Assembly (NCBI RefSeq): GCF_006538345.1 | Contig: NZ_BJKL01000013.1 | Location: 45,926 to 109,925, forward strand | Reading direction: 5' to 3' | Source of the DNA: Alteromonas sp. KUL49 | GTDB lineage: Bacteria > Pseudomonadota > Gammaproteobacteria > Enterobacterales > Alteromonadaceae | DNA length: 64,000 nucleotides | Shown here: piece by piece, positions 48,658 to 59,248 of the stretch | How the letters are laid out: every line of letters begins with the position of its first letter | How positions within the stretch are numbered: the stretch's first letter is position 1 | Translations under genes and position numbers: made by a program | Notes under the pieces: model-generated | What the model was told of the DNA's origin: nothing | The model's input: only the letters and a program-made list of their open reading frames with translations | The model's database searches: none

Positions 48658-50901
48658 TCAATGAGCGCTACTCTCATCTAACACTAACCAGCGCTTTAAT
48701 TCCCGATACAAAGTACCTAAATCGATAGGCTTACCAATGTGACCATCAAAGCCAGCATCGTAATAAGCTCTAACATCGTCTTCCATCACATTGGCGGTTA
48801 GCGCAATAATCGGCAAGTTTGGGTAGTGCCTTTTTATCGCCTGGCATGCTGCCATGCCCCCCATAACCGGCATTTGGATATCCATCAAGAGTAACGAAGG
48901 TTGGCGTAGTTCGACCTGTTCAATCGCTAGTTGGCCATTGTCCACAATAACAATGTCTACCTCAGTGGGCTCTAACATGTTGCGTATAATCACCTGATTG
49001 ATTTCGTTGTCTTCGGCAATCACAACATAATGGTTGGCTAATGCTGGAGGGGTCAGATCAGATTCCTTTCCATTGTTCGTTGAGCTGATATCGGCTGGCA
49101 CTAATGGAAGACTTACCGTGAAGGTGCTGCCTTTGCCCTCCACACTTTTCACTTTGATATCCCCCTTCATCAAAGATACCAATGAGGCGGTAATCGACAT
49201 ACCTAACCCCGTACCACCGAAGCGACGCGTAATGGTTTCATCTGCTTGCTCAAAGCGCTGGAATAACTTATCGATGGCATTTTGGTTCATACCAATGCCA
49301 GTGTCAGTCACCTTAAAATTAAGATTTTCATTATCTTCCTGAATTTCTATTGTGATATTACCAGCATCGGTAAACTTCACTGCATTAGACACCAAGTTGA
49401 GCAGTATCTGTTTAACGCGAACGGGGTCACCAAGCCAACCATCCGTCCAGTTATCTGGCATGGACTGACTAATTGAAACTCCCTTATTGAGTGCCAAAGG
49501 CAATTGCTCTGACATCACCAACTCAATGACTTTCGTCATTTCGAAGGGCACAATTTCGAGATTTATGTTGCCTGATTCTATTTTCGAAACATCTAAAATA
49601 TCGTTGATGATAGTCATCAAGCTGCTACTAGACAGCGTCGCTTTTTCAATGAGCTGGGTATTTTGGGTATCCGTATTGCGCTGTTTGAGGATTTGTAGCA
49701 CGCCGTGAATGGCATTTAGTGGCGTGCGGATTTCATGACTCATATTGGATAAAAACGTCGACTTGGCCTGATTAGCGGCATCCGCTTCTATCTTTGCATC
49801 GCTCAGCGCCTGATTATTGGCTTGCAAAAGAGTATTTTTTTCCGCCAGTTCTAGGGTTTTCTCGGTGACGATTTTCTTTAAGCGCAAATTAAAGCTATGT
49901 TGGGCAAAAAATATCAACAGGCTTGCACCAATAATAATAACAATGCCATACCAATATCGCACATCCCATTCAAAAGGCTTGTCGTCGTAATCACTTAGGA
50001 GTATGCCGTCAATGCTGGCGGAACCGTCAACCATATCTAACTGGCGATAAATATTGGTAATTTGTTGTAGGCGTGAATTCGAAGCGGTACCAATAGGTAC
50101 AAACTTGGCGTTGATTAAACTGCTAATTACCCGCGCTTCTTCCAGTGCTAGCGATTCATTGAAGGGCTGTTGGTATTCTTTGGCAATCCACTGAGCAATC
50201 TCTAGCGGGTTTTCTAGTGCATATAGCCAACCTCTATGTAATGCACTCACGAAGCGATCAACTTTCACGCGGTCAGATTTGACCATTTTCTCACTGGTAA
50301 ACACCATATCGCCATAAAAGTCGATACCGTAACTGGCAGGATCGATAATATTTATCCCAATCCCTTTCTCGTTATAAAGCAGTGGTTGATCAGAGCGGTA
50401 GGCCGACATCACATCAACATGACCGTCTCTTAACGCCCAATCATTGTAGGTATGAGAAACATATTGGAAGTCGCTCTCGGCCACCCCGGCCTGCATTAAC
50501 AGCGCTTGTAATACTGCATCATCTGCGTTGCGGATATACATAACCTTTTTGCCGACAAAATCATAGGGCGTACGTATTTCAGAAGATTGTAGGGCGATAA
50601 AAACGAAAGGAGTACTTTGGAATATAGTTGAAGCGATAACAACCGGTTTATTGTTCAATCGATGCAACACGATACTCGAGTCAGCAACACCAAAATCAGC
50701 ACTATTATTCAGCACTTCATCGACAACGGATCGACCAGGCTGAATTTCTCTGAGAATAACGTCCATACCTGCATCTTTGAAGTAACCTTGTTTCTGGGCG
50801 GCGTAATAACCCGCAAACTGGAAGCTGTGGTACCATTTCAATTGCACTACGACTCGCTCGTCGGCAATGACAGATGCAGATAACATGGACATAAGTAGCA
50901 C
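48658..50901 (-). CDS. Hybrid sensor histidine kinase with THI5/NMT1-like sensor domain
   Basis: A 747-residue protein. Residues about 15-300 are an SsuA/THI5-like binding domain, predicted periplasmic (VVVQLKWYHSFQFAGYYAAQKQGYF). A transmembrane segment (GIVIIIGASLLIFF) follows, then a coiled linker, histidine kinase (NMSHEIRTPLNAIHG, GGTGLGMSI) and a receiver (LLMDIQMPVMGG). THI5/NMT1 domains bind thiamine precursors or organosulfur compounds, so a nutrient is probably sensed. The start is unclear: GTG 50901 has no ribosome site, but the frame is open upstream and at ATC 50934 a better signal peptide would begin (TLQKFGSYIAVLLMSML). Confidence 0.9.
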   Translation of the reverse strand: MLLMSMLSASVIADERVVVQLKWYHSFQFAGYYAAQKQGYFKDAGMDVILREIQPGRSVVDEVLNNSADFGVADSSIVLHRLNNKPVVIASTIFQSTPFVFIALQSSEIRTPYDFVGKKVMYIRNADDAVLQALLMQAGVAESDFQYVSHTYNDWALRDGHVDVMSAYRSDQPLLYNEKGIGINIIDPASYGIDFYGDMVFTSEKMVKSDRVKVDRFVSALHRGWLYALENPLEIAQWIAKEYQQPFNESLALEEARVISSLINAKFVPIGTASNSRLQQITNIYRQLDMVDGSASIDGILLSDYDDKPFEWDVRYWYGIVIIIGASLLIFFAQHSFNLRLKKIVTEKTLELAEKNTLLQANNQALSDAKIEADAANQAKSTFLSNMSHEIRTPLNAIHGVLQILKQRNTDTQNTQLIEKATLSSSSLMTIINDILDVSKIESGNINLEIVPFEMTKVIELVMSEQLPLALNKGVSISQSMPDNWTDGWLGDPVRVKQILLNLVSNAVKFTDAGNITIEIQEDNENLNFKVTDTGIGMNQNAIDKLFQRFEQADETITRRFGGTGLGMSITASLVSLMKGDIKVKSVEGKGSTFTVSLPLVPADISSTNNGKESDLTPPALANHYVVIAEDNEINQVIIRNMLEPTEVDIVIVDNGQLAIEQVELRQPSLLLMDIQMPVMGGMAACQAIKRHYPNLPIIALTANVMEDDVRAYYDAGFDGHIGKPIDLGTLYRELKRWLVLDESSAH

Positions 50902-51088
50902 GGCGATGTAACTACCAAATTTTTGCAGTGTGATTGAGCTCTCCCAACTTATCTTAATGTTTTGCTAATTAGTGTCTGTAGAGCAAATCTACAAACGAGA
51001 CCCAATAAATAACTTGCGACCATTTTCGATACAATAACACTCTATAAAGACTAGCTATTCATTCAAAAATTCGCAAAAAGTTAACCAA

Positions 51089-53212
51089 CTACCAGGTTAA
51101 CTTAATAACATCGCTTTCAGCGCTTAATGACTCCACTAACATCACTTTTTGTCGATGAAAATCAATATCAAAATGTAGTCGAAATCTATTGTCGCCGATA
51201 CTCCAACAGACTTCCTCTGTTGCTGCTTGCACTTTTCCCAATGGTATTGCACACATAAATGCCTCAGGCATTACGTGTTTGGTATAGTAGAAGATATTAT
51301 TGGCAATCTTCCAGCGATTTGGGCTGGCAGCAGCAACTTGGCCCATGGTTTGTCCCCTTACCCATTGCCCGTCCTGTCGATGCAATTCTACGAGCGATAG
51401 CGTAGACAAAATACCATACGCCATATCGGTAGTATCAGGTTCGAGAGTAAATGCAATGAGTCCGTCCACTACATGGCTCGATTCCAATGTATCAATATTT
51501 AGTCTAACAATACTCGGCACATTCCCAGAGATACGTGTAACAAAGAGATGTTGGCTGTCTGAGTCCCACACAGGATTTTCATAGCGTTCCATAGCGGAAG
51601 TGATGAAGTTCACCGAATGCTCAACATCAGCAGAATCGTTATTAAGCGACGATGTAAAAATACGTCCATTACTAATACCTACAAAACGCGTACTGTCTGG
51701 AGATAGTGCAATCGCGCTAATTGGATTCGTAGCATCCAAACTCGCAATGCTTTCAATGATGTTACTCGTTGACGTTCTTTGAAACAGCAGTCGCTTACCG
51801 TGGAGCGATACAAATAACAATCCATTGCCTTGACTAAAATACTGGGGAAAGTCTTGCGCACCAGCTCTCCTAATGAGTCGACCTTGTTGCAATAGAGGAG
51901 TTTGTTCTGACTTTGGAACTGATTTCAATAAAGACGACATTGGTTGTTCTTGCAAGTCCAAGAAGTTTCCATTGTGTTGCCTGAGCACATAACATTGTTC
52001 ACCGCAGGTTGAAAATATGTCCAGACTATTGTCTGGCAATACTGGTGCCTCATTTAATGACTGAGTTGAGAGATTAAATCGCACGTGTTCGCCGTAAAAG
52101 TTGGTCATGGCTACTGACGTGTTTTCGTGCCATGCAAGGCGACTGGGCACAAATGGAAGCCTTGTTTTGGCGACCATATCACCACTCACCAAAGACGTGA
52201 TAATCAAACTCGCCTCTTTGGCAACCTCCTCTCTCAATACCGCCAACATTTCTCCGTTAAATGACAGCGCGGCATTGTAGTCGCCTCGCCCAGCAACATT
52301 AGGGGACGTAAGTGCTTGCAAGCGATTGTCACTAAAAGTAAACGCATAAATACTATGCTGTTGGCCCTGAGTGAGTTTTTCTGCCAGTAAAAGGCCCTTG
52401 TCGTCGGCTAACCACCCCACTACAAATTTGTTTTGTAGCAATTCTGAATCTATGTTTTCAACCCGCGATACTTCTCCGTCAGGAAGAAAATGAGCGATAT
52501 GAAAACTGTAACCTTGCTCATCTAGTCGAGTAAACGCTAGCTTTTCACCTTTGGGACACCAACGGCTATCACTGTAGTTGGCATTATCCCAACTTAGCCG
52601 AGTGACCACACCATCATTGAGCGTTTTGATATAAAGTTGCTGGGGACTAGAACGAGAGTCTCGATGTAAAAATGCCAGCTTATTCTGCGCTGCATTATAG
52701 TCTGCATTTACCTCGGAGCCCGTGAGCTGAGTAAGACGGTTAACGACCGGAGAAGCCGTTTTATCACTGTCATATGTTTTTTCGACAGAAAAACTCGTCA
52801 CCAAGAACAGTGAAGTAACACATGCAATGCATATAGCGATAATAGTCCAGACGACAGGTTTGTTTATTATATCCTGTTTGCCTGTGTCGAGGTTCTCAGA
52901 AACAGGAGCCAACCATTTGTAACCTTGCTTTGGTATGGTTTTTATAAATCGTGGTGATCGAGCGTCATCTGCCAGAACATCACGGAGCTTTTTTAGTGCA
53001 GCTCTTATCGCTTCATCTGAGACAGGTCTTCCAGCCCATACTATTCGTTCAATAGTGTCTCGGGTCACTACCACCCCTGGTTGTTTCACAAACAATAAAA
53101 GTAGCGAATACAGTTGTGGTTCAATTTTTAACGCTTCGTCGCCTTTCCATAGCCGTTCTGTAGATGGGCACAAACGAAATTCACCAAATTCATAAAAACC
53201 TTTCGATTCCAC
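51089..53212 (-). CDS. CadC/ToxR-like membrane transcription regulator with beta-propeller sensor
   Basis: A 707-residue single-pass protein. Residues 1-105 are an OmpR-type winged helix (LRDVLADDARSPRFIKTIPKQGYKW); residues about 125-147 are a membrane segment (WTIIAICIACVTSLFLV). The rest is a periplasmic TolB/WD40-like beta-propeller. It binds DNA directly from the membrane without phosphorylation, as CadC and ToxR do. It is divergent from the serine hydrolase gene across 170 bases, a common sign of control of the neighbour. The signal is unknown. Confidence 0.92.
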   Translation of the reverse strand: MESKGFYEFGEFRLCPSTERLWKGDEALKIEPQLYSLLLLFVKQPGVVVTRDTIERIVWAGRPVSDEAIRAALKKLRDVLADDARSPRFIKTIPKQGYKWLAPVSENLDTGKQDIINKPVVWTIIAICIACVTSLFLVTSFSVEKTYDSDKTASPVVNRLTQLTGSEVNADYNAAQNKLAFLHRDSRSSPQQLYIKTLNDGVVTRLSWDNANYSDSRWCPKGEKLAFTRLDEQGYSFHIAHFLPDGEVSRVENIDSELLQNKFVVGWLADDKGLLLAEKLTQGQQHSIYAFTFSDNRLQALTSPNVAGRGDYNAALSFNGEMLAVLREEVAKEASLIITSLVSGDMVAKTRLPFVPSRLAWHENTSVAMTNFYGEHVRFNLSTQSLNEAPVLPDNSLDIFSTCGEQCYVLRQHNGNFLDLQEQPMSSLLKSVPKSEQTPLLQQGRLIRRAGAQDFPQYFSQGNGLLFVSLHGKRLLFQRTSTSNIIESIASLDATNPISAIALSPDSTRFVGISNGRIFTSSLNNDSADVEHSVNFITSAMERYENPVWDSDSQHLFVTRISGNVPSIVRLNIDTLESSHVVDGLIAFTLEPDTTDMAYGILSTLSLVELHRQDGQWVRGQTMGQVAAASPNRWKIANNIFYYTKHVMPEAFMCAIPLGKVQAATEEVCWSIGDNRFRLHFDIDFHRQKVMLVESLSAESDVIKLTW

Positions 53213-53382
53213 GTTCTATTCCATAACTCTATTTATATTAGACACTTAGCATTGTGACTTTTTGTGAAGTCACCAGTGTGACACAGCATAACAAGAGATA
53301 ACAAAAGTTTTGTACCTAAACACCTAAGGGCCTCGCTAAGGTTCCAACGGACATCAATTAACAGAGATTACAGGAGTCCATT

Positions 53383-55209
53383 GTGTACCGTTTAATTAAT
53401 GCCGTTTGGATCATTTGCTCGCTTTTTATCAGCGTGAATACCCACGCCCAAAACACCACTACATTGAATCAGCTTGATGAGGAAATCAATGCACTGGTAA
53501 AGCAACACAACGTTGCATCGGTAAGCTACGCCATCATAAAAAATGGACAACCGACCCACATCAACACCCTGGGTTTTGCAAATCTAGAGACACACTCTGC
53601 CGTTAACGATTCTACTAGCTATCGTATCGCCTCCATTAGCAAGATGATTGTCGGTATTGCTGTTATGCAACTGGTAGAGTCGAAACAGTTACAATTGAGC
53701 GATAATATAAAGACGCTTTTGCCTGACCTTAAATTCGAAAATTCGTGGTCTTCCAGCCACCCGCTTAAACTAGTTCATCTGGTAGAAAACACGACAGGGT
53801 GGGACGATATTTCACTGCGTGAATTTGCCTACGACAACAGCGCACAACTTCCTCTTATCGAGGTGTTGGCCATTAACCCTGCGAGCAGAACCTCCCGTTG
53901 GCCGCCAGGTACCCGCCATGCATATACCAATTCTACAGCAGCTGTCGCAGCCTTAATTGTAGAGCGCGTGACAGGAATGACCTTTGAACGCTATGCGCAA
54001 CAATACATCTTCGCACCGTTGAATATAACCAACGCAAGCTATGAAATTGCACCACCACTCCTTGCGACTGGTTATACCCAACAACTTACGCCCCAACCCT
54101 ATAAGCCAGTACTAATGTCACACGCCGGCAGTTTAATCATGAACATTTCAGACATGGCCAAGCTGCTAAGCGCTCTGGTGTCAAGGGATCCTCTGCTACT
54201 ATCTGAGTCGAGTTATAAACGAATGGAATACTCTACATCAACCAATGTAGGGAACTTCAATGCCGGGTACGGTATCTTCAACCACGCGCGATTTTATGAC
54301 GGCTGGCGATTCCGAGGGCACGACGGCGCAATGCGAGGCTGGCGCTCTGAACTGAGTTATTCACCAAACAACAGTACCGGCTTTGTGGTGTTACAAAACA
54401 CTGAAAATAATGCAGCCTTTAGAGCCATTGTTGATAAGATTCGCACTTTCGCAACCAGTCATTTCTCAACTAAGACAGATGAACAATCGTTTCAAGCGCC
54501 ACCAAAGTCTTTGCAAGGTTACTATCGCTACCAAAACCCTCGCAACCAAATGCGTTGGTTTTTAGAGCGACTGGTTTCACCTTACCAGCTAACCATATAC
54601 GACGATTCAGCCGTGTTTTCTAGTGTGTTACCCATAGGATGGAATAGGAAACTTCACTACCAAGAGGATGGCACCTGGTACAACGATAAAGGCGAACCTG
54701 TTGCAATGCATACTGTCGATCCGTTATTGGGTGAAGTACTACACTATGGCGACCGTGTGCTCGTTAAAACGACCATGTTTGCTGCTTGGATAGATAAAGT
54801 CGTTCTTGTGCTTTGGCTACTAATGCTTGTTGCCATGATTCCAATATCGTTATTTTGGCTCGTAAAGTTAGTGACCAAAAAATATTCTTCTCCAATTCAA
54901 AAAAACGCTCGACTAATTACTATGTATGTCGCTCTATCGGGGTGGCTGGTACTGATTTTTCTCTTCATTGGAATGCAGGCCCCAATACCGAGGTTGGGCG
55001 CAATGAACGTGATTTCAGTGGGCTTAATGCTCGCGACTATCCTCATGGCATTATGCACTGCCGCCGCCATCTATTTTTATATCAAACACCTAGGCAACCA
55101 AACCAGTCGTATCGCTACCGTGACAAGTGGAGTTCTTGTACTTTGTCAAAGTGCGGTCGTGTGCTACCTCGCCTGGTTTGGTGTTATTGGTATTCAAACA
55201 TGGGTGTAA
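53383..55209 (+). CDS. Membrane-anchored serine beta-lactamase-like hydrolase
   Basis: A 608-residue protein: a signal sequence, then a class-C beta-lactamase/penicillin-binding-like domain with SISK (Ser 84, Lys 87), YTN (Tyr/Asn region in PGTRHAYTNS) and a HDG motif near the third box. Four to five membrane segments form the C-terminal third. The domain may be a D-aminopeptidase, esterase or lactamase; the sequence does not decide. GTG start with a CAGGAG site. Divergent from the CadC-like regulator. Confidence 0.88.
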   Translation: MYRLINAVWIICSLFISVNTHAQNTTTLNQLDEEINALVKQHNVASVSYAIIKNGQPTHINTLGFANLETHSAVNDSTSYRIASISKMIVGIAVMQLVESKQLQLSDNIKTLLPDLKFENSWSSSHPLKLVHLVENTTGWDDISLREFAYDNSAQLPLIEVLAINPASRTSRWPPGTRHAYTNSTAAVAALIVERVTGMTFERYAQQYIFAPLNITNASYEIAPPLLATGYTQQLTPQPYKPVLMSHAGSLIMNISDMAKLLSALVSRDPLLLSESSYKRMEYSTSTNVGNFNAGYGIFNHARFYDGWRFRGHDGAMRGWRSELSYSPNNSTGFVVLQNTENNAAFRAIVDKIRTFATSHFSTKTDEQSFQAPPKSLQGYYRYQNPRNQMRWFLERLVSPYQLTIYDDSAVFSSVLPIGWNRKLHYQEDGTWYNDKGEPVAMHTVDPLLGEVLHYGDRVLVKTTMFAAWIDKVVLVLWLLMLVAMIPISLFWLVKLVTKKYSSPIQKNARLITMYVALSGWLVLIFLFIGMQAPIPRLGAMNVISVGLMLATILMALCTAAAIYFYIKHLGNQTSRIATVTSGVLVLCQSAVVCYLAWFGVIGIQTWV

Positions 55210-55239
55210 AAACCAACAATATTTTCAAACGGCATTCCG

Positions 55240-56777
55240 ATGACAAGGCAAGGTTTTGCTGCTATACCAATAGGTGAGCTAGCTCAACAGAATGGATGTC
55301 GACAGAAGATGGATGATCAACCAAACAACCTATTTGAGTTAATTGACGGCAATGAAACGCTGAAGCGTTTACTGTCTGAACTTGGCGTATTTGCCGTCAA
55401 TTACAAAGACAACCGCGTGTTATCTAATCAGTTGTGGAAAAACTGGGGCTACACTGAAAAAGAGATGAGCTTAGATAACGACTGGATGAACAATATTCAT
55501 CCAGAAGACAAAGCGGAAACTTTAGTCAAACGAATTCACCTAGAAGATAACGCCAAAAACGATATGCAACGAGAGATATATCGCTATCGAAAAAAAATGG
55601 CGACTACGCTTGGATTATTTCACGAGGAAAATTTATCGCTTTCGACACATCTGGCGCTCCGGTTGCCTATATAGGTGCTGAAGTTGATATTTCAGCGTTA
55701 AAGCAACGTGAGTTCGAGTTAATCGAAGCAAAACAAAAAGCTGAAAAGCTCGCCAGAGAGTCTGAAACACTACTTAAAATAGGTGCAACGATTGCGTCTT
55801 CTCTCGATATCAACACTCTGTCTTTAGAGATTTTGAAAGAAATTAAAAACCTAGTGAATTTTGATATGGGTTCCTTATTGGTACTCAATAATGACAACTT
55901 AGAAGTCATTATTTCCTACGAGGCAGAGTTTAATCGGGTTAGAAGCGAGCTAGCGTCAAAAATACTCACCATTGAGGATAGACGCAGTTTTCACGCAATC
56001 CTTACAACGTACAAAAAGTCGTTAATGTGTAACGACATCGATTCTCAGTTCAGTAACTTCATACAAATCGATGGCAACCGTCCCGCAAAAAGTGTTATCG
56101 GTGTGCCTTTGGTTTCAAGAAAAAAGCTTATTGGCATGTTAATACTCGAACAGAGACGGCCAAACGCATTCTCTATCGAAGAGTACAACACCATTTCGAA
56201 AATCAGCGACAACATTGCGGTGTCAGTAGACAACGCGATTTTGCACGAAAAATTATCGTCGATGGCGCTGACAGATTCACTGACCAATGTATCGAACCGC
56301 CATGGTCTGCACTTGAGCTGGCAGTCATTGTCTGAGCAGGCTATCAGGCACCAATGGCAAATTTCTTTCATGGTCATCGATATCGACCATTTCAAAATAT
56401 TCAATGACAAATATGGCCACAAGACTGGTGATGAAGTGCTGCGCTTGGTTGCCAACGTTCTAAAATCTTCCACCAGAGGCAGTGACCTAATAGCACGATT
56501 TGGTGGCGAAGAGTTTGTAGTGATATTGCCGAATACTGCAGACGATCAAGCATTGCTCGTTGCTCAAAAAATTCAAGCCTCTTTAACGCAACAGCAAGAA
56601 AATCAAATGGAAGGTACAGTCACGGTAAGCATTGGTATTACCACTCAACTTGCCGAGGATGGACTCACTATTGATTGTTTGTTCAAAGAAGCTGATGAGC
56701 AAATGTATCTAGCTAAAGACGCAGGCAGAAACAAAGTCCAACAATCAACCACTGTTAAGAAGTCACAGGCCAAGTGA
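55240..56777 (+). pseudogene. PAS-GAF-GGDEF diguanylate cyclase gene with a frameshift in a poly-A run
   Basis: A diguanylate cyclase gene in two frames. The first part (55240-55674) is a PAS domain: HPEDKAETLVKRIHLED and MQREIYRYRKK. The frame shifts at AAAAAAAA (about 55590-55597): nine A would give KKNGDYAWIISRGKFIAFD and GAEVDISALKQ, the usual PAS/PAC end. The second frame continues with a GAF domain (residues about 165-310) and GGDEF (ARFGGEEFVVIL, active GGEEF), with an RxxD inhibitory site (RGSD) before it. If the shift is real the cyclase would be separated from its sensor; it is more likely a sequencing indel. Start uncertain (55240 or 55309; both have weak ribosome sites). Confidence 0.88.
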
Positions 56778-56785
56778 TGCCACCT

Positions 56786-57673
56786 TTATTGCGCTGATAG
56801 CATTAACCGCTCAATAGCACCTCGCTTTTGCATGGTAACGTAAAGCACGTTCTTATGCGCACCGCCAAAGGCAACATTGGTAGGAAACTGCCCTTTGAGA
56901 TGATAGGTTGTTATCAGTGTTCCGTTAGGCGACAGCACGGCAATTTCTCCCGCACCGTAACGGGCAATGAACAAGTTACCTTGGTTGTCTGTGCGCATGC
57001 CATCTAAACCATGATCGTCAAACTGATAGAACAGCGATTTGTTAATCGGCATACCTTCAGCATTAATATCATAGCGCCATACTCTGCGCTGAACACTCTC
57101 ATTCACATATAGCACCTTGCCGCTGGGGCTAACCTCAATGCCATTGGTGGTACCCATATCAGATTCTACCAACACAGACTGGCCGCTCGGTGTGATCATC
57201 CACAATTGCCCCGAGTTGTCTGCCCAGTTTGGATCACTGGCATAAACCACATCGTTCGAACTAATGGCAATGTCGTTGGGTTGATTCATATTTGTGTTGT
57301 GCGCTAACACCGATATTGCTTTCGTTTGCATATCTATCACAAGCACCTTGTGACTATTGTAATCAGCGACCAAAAGCTGTCCGTGGGAGTTAAATCTCAA
57401 GCCATTACCAATGGAGCCTTCAGGTAACGTAACAAACAAGGCATGTTCACCGTTTGGCGCAACAACACCAATCGTGCCCTGTTGTTGATAGTTCACCGCA
57501 TACAAGTTGCCTTTTTCATCAACCACAGGCCCTTCAACACCTTGAGTGAAAACTTTGTCAGTCACCCAATCTGTCGAATCAATTTGTGATGCAGCTAACA
57601 CTAGTGTGCTGCAGCTTACTGCCACTAATAGGATTGTCAGAAAACATTTAAAACGTGTATTGAACTCGTACAT
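56786..57673 (-). CDS. SMP-30/gluconolactonase-like secreted protein
   Basis: A 295-residue exported beta-propeller (signal to about residue 28: LTILLVAVSCSTLVLAAS). It has the SMP-30/NHL-like repeats with GVEGPVVDEKGNLYAVN, NQPNDIAISSNDVVYASD and FIARYGAGEIAVL. Members are lactonases acting on sugar lactones or phosphoesters. It is the last gene of a run that begins with the TonB receptor and contains two halogenase-like proteins; 27 bases separate it from the nearer one. Confidence 0.88.
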   Translation of the reverse strand: MYEFNTRFKCFLTILLVAVSCSTLVLAASQIDSTDWVTDKVFTQGVEGPVVDEKGNLYAVNYQQQGTIGVVAPNGEHALFVTLPEGSIGNGLRFNSHGQLLVADYNSHKVLVIDMQTKAISVLAHNTNMNQPNDIAISSNDVVYASDPNWADNSGQLWMITPSGQSVLVESDMGTTNGIEVSPSGKVLYVNESVQRRVWRYDINAEGMPINKSLFYQFDDHGLDGMRTDNQGNLFIARYGAGEIAVLSPNGTLITTYHLKGQFPTNVAFGGAHKNVLYVTMQKRGAIERLMLSAQ

Positions 57674-57700
57674 TTATAGCTTTAATCCCTAACGTCTCAT

Positions 57701-59215
57701 TCAAGGCTTAGGCGCGCAGCAGTACTGGTCAAGAAAAGCCTTGTGTAGCGGCTGAGTATTCGCGAGCGTTTGTAGTGATTTGGCCCCAGCCGATAAGCTT
57801 TTACCTAACGCATTAGCATCTAGTGCATTAAGCGTAGGATTATACGCATCAGGTCGAACGCCCATCCCCTCAAAAACGGCATACCAGCTGGTTGGCTGAA
57901 AAAGTGCCTCTACTTGAGGGATTAAACCCCCTCCTCGTTTGAAGAAATCCAACTTTTGTTGAAGCGACGCTGGTATGGGCATTTCATGTTTACACCAGCG
58001 CCAAAACGGTGTGTCTTCCCGCTCAGTCTCGCAATAATGAAGGATCAGAAAGTCGCGAATTTCCTCATAATCAGCGCGCAAACGGCGATTAAACTCGTTG
58101 CGCAATAGTTCGTTATTTTCTTTGTTGGGAAACGTACGCACAAACAGCGCTAACGACTTAGATACCAAGTGAATAGCAGTTGATTCAAGAGGCTCAAGAA
58201 AACCTTGTGCTAATCCCAATGAGAGGCAGTTGGCTTTCCAAGGCTGTTTTCGGATCCCCGTTTTAAACGGGATAAACTGAGGTTCCCCTTGCAAAGGCTC
58301 ACCAACCTGATTGAGTAGTGTATTCAACGCCCTGTCATCATCAATGTAATCATCAGCAAACACATAGCCATTACCAGTGCGGTGTTGTAGTGGTATTTTC
58401 CATGTCCACCCAGCATCTTGTGCAGTGGCTATGGTGAAGGGGTTAAGTGGCTCACTGGTTTGGGTAGGCACGGTCACCGCCTTGTTACACGGTAAATAAC
58501 AGCGCCAATCTTCGTAACCCGAGGCTAGTGTTTCCTCAATGAGTAGTCCCTTAAAACCAGTACAATCGATAAAAAAGTCGCCATTCACGAGTTGACCGTC
58601 ATCTAGTGTTAACGACGCAATATCGCCACTGGGATGAGTGCTCACCTTTTCTATTTTTCCATCGATATGCTTAACGCCCTTACCTTCGCAAAAACGTTTC
58701 AAGTATTTAACCACAAGATTAGCGTCTACATGGAGTGCAAACTGAGCACTGGCAAGGGGGGTATTAGCAGCCTCAAATGGCTTGAAAAAACGGCCTTGCT
58801 CAGCGAGTATCGCTTCTTTTGAATGCGCCATCAGTGGCATAGCATCTTTACCTTCCAGTGTTTTTAACCAACACTGAAAAAAGTCGTGACCGTCAATGGT
58901 TTTGCCTACGGTGCCAAAAGGGTGAAAGTAGCTATGGTCTTTTTTACGCCAGTTGGGAAACTGTATACCCCATTTAAAACTCGCTTGGGTTTGCTGAATA
59001 AAATCGACTAGGTCGATGCCTAAACTTTCAATGACTGCAATAAAGGGAGGAATCGTTGCTTCACCCACACCAATGGTGCCAATTTGCGATGATTCTATCA
59101 GGGTAATTTGCGTCGACGTGTTCGCAAAAATATTGCCCAGTGTAGCGGCTGCCAGCCAACCTGCGGTGCCACCACCAGCAATAACAATGTTTTCTATCGG
59201 TTGATAAGCAGACAC
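57701..59215 (-). CDS. Tryptophan halogenase family flavoprotein
   Basis: A 504-residue FAD-dependent halogenase-like protein (PrnA/RebH superfamily). FAD motif GGGTAGWLAA, the halogenase WxWxIP motif as GWTWKIPLQ, the region SLGLAQGFLEPLESTAIHL and the candidate Lys in FKWGIQFPNW. True halogenases make hypohalous acid that a Lys uses to chlorinate or brominate tryptophan. Many homologues in TonB-receptor clusters have no known halogen substrate. It is preceded by a second, similar gene 33 bases upstream. Confidence 0.92.
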   Translation of the reverse strand: MSAYQPIENIVIAGGGTAGWLAAATLGNIFANTSTQITLIESSQIGTIGVGEATIPPFIAVIESLGIDLVDFIQQTQASFKWGIQFPNWRKKDHSYFHPFGTVGKTIDGHDFFQCWLKTLEGKDAMPLMAHSKEAILAEQGRFFKPFEAANTPLASAQFALHVDANLVVKYLKRFCEGKGVKHIDGKIEKVSTHPSGDIASLTLDDGQLVNGDFFIDCTGFKGLLIEETLASGYEDWRCYLPCNKAVTVPTQTSEPLNPFTIATAQDAGWTWKIPLQHRTGNGYVFADDYIDDDRALNTLLNQVGEPLQGEPQFIPFKTGIRKQPWKANCLSLGLAQGFLEPLESTAIHLVSKSLALFVRTFPNKENNELLRNEFNRRLRADYEEIRDFLILHYCETEREDTPFWRWCKHEMPIPASLQQKLDFFKRGGGLIPQVEALFQPTSWYAVFEGMGVRPDAYNPTLNALDANALGKSLSAGAKSLQTLANTQPLHKAFLDQYCCAPKP

Positions 59216-59248
59216 AGTCGGCTCCTTAATATTCTTTTTATCGGATGA

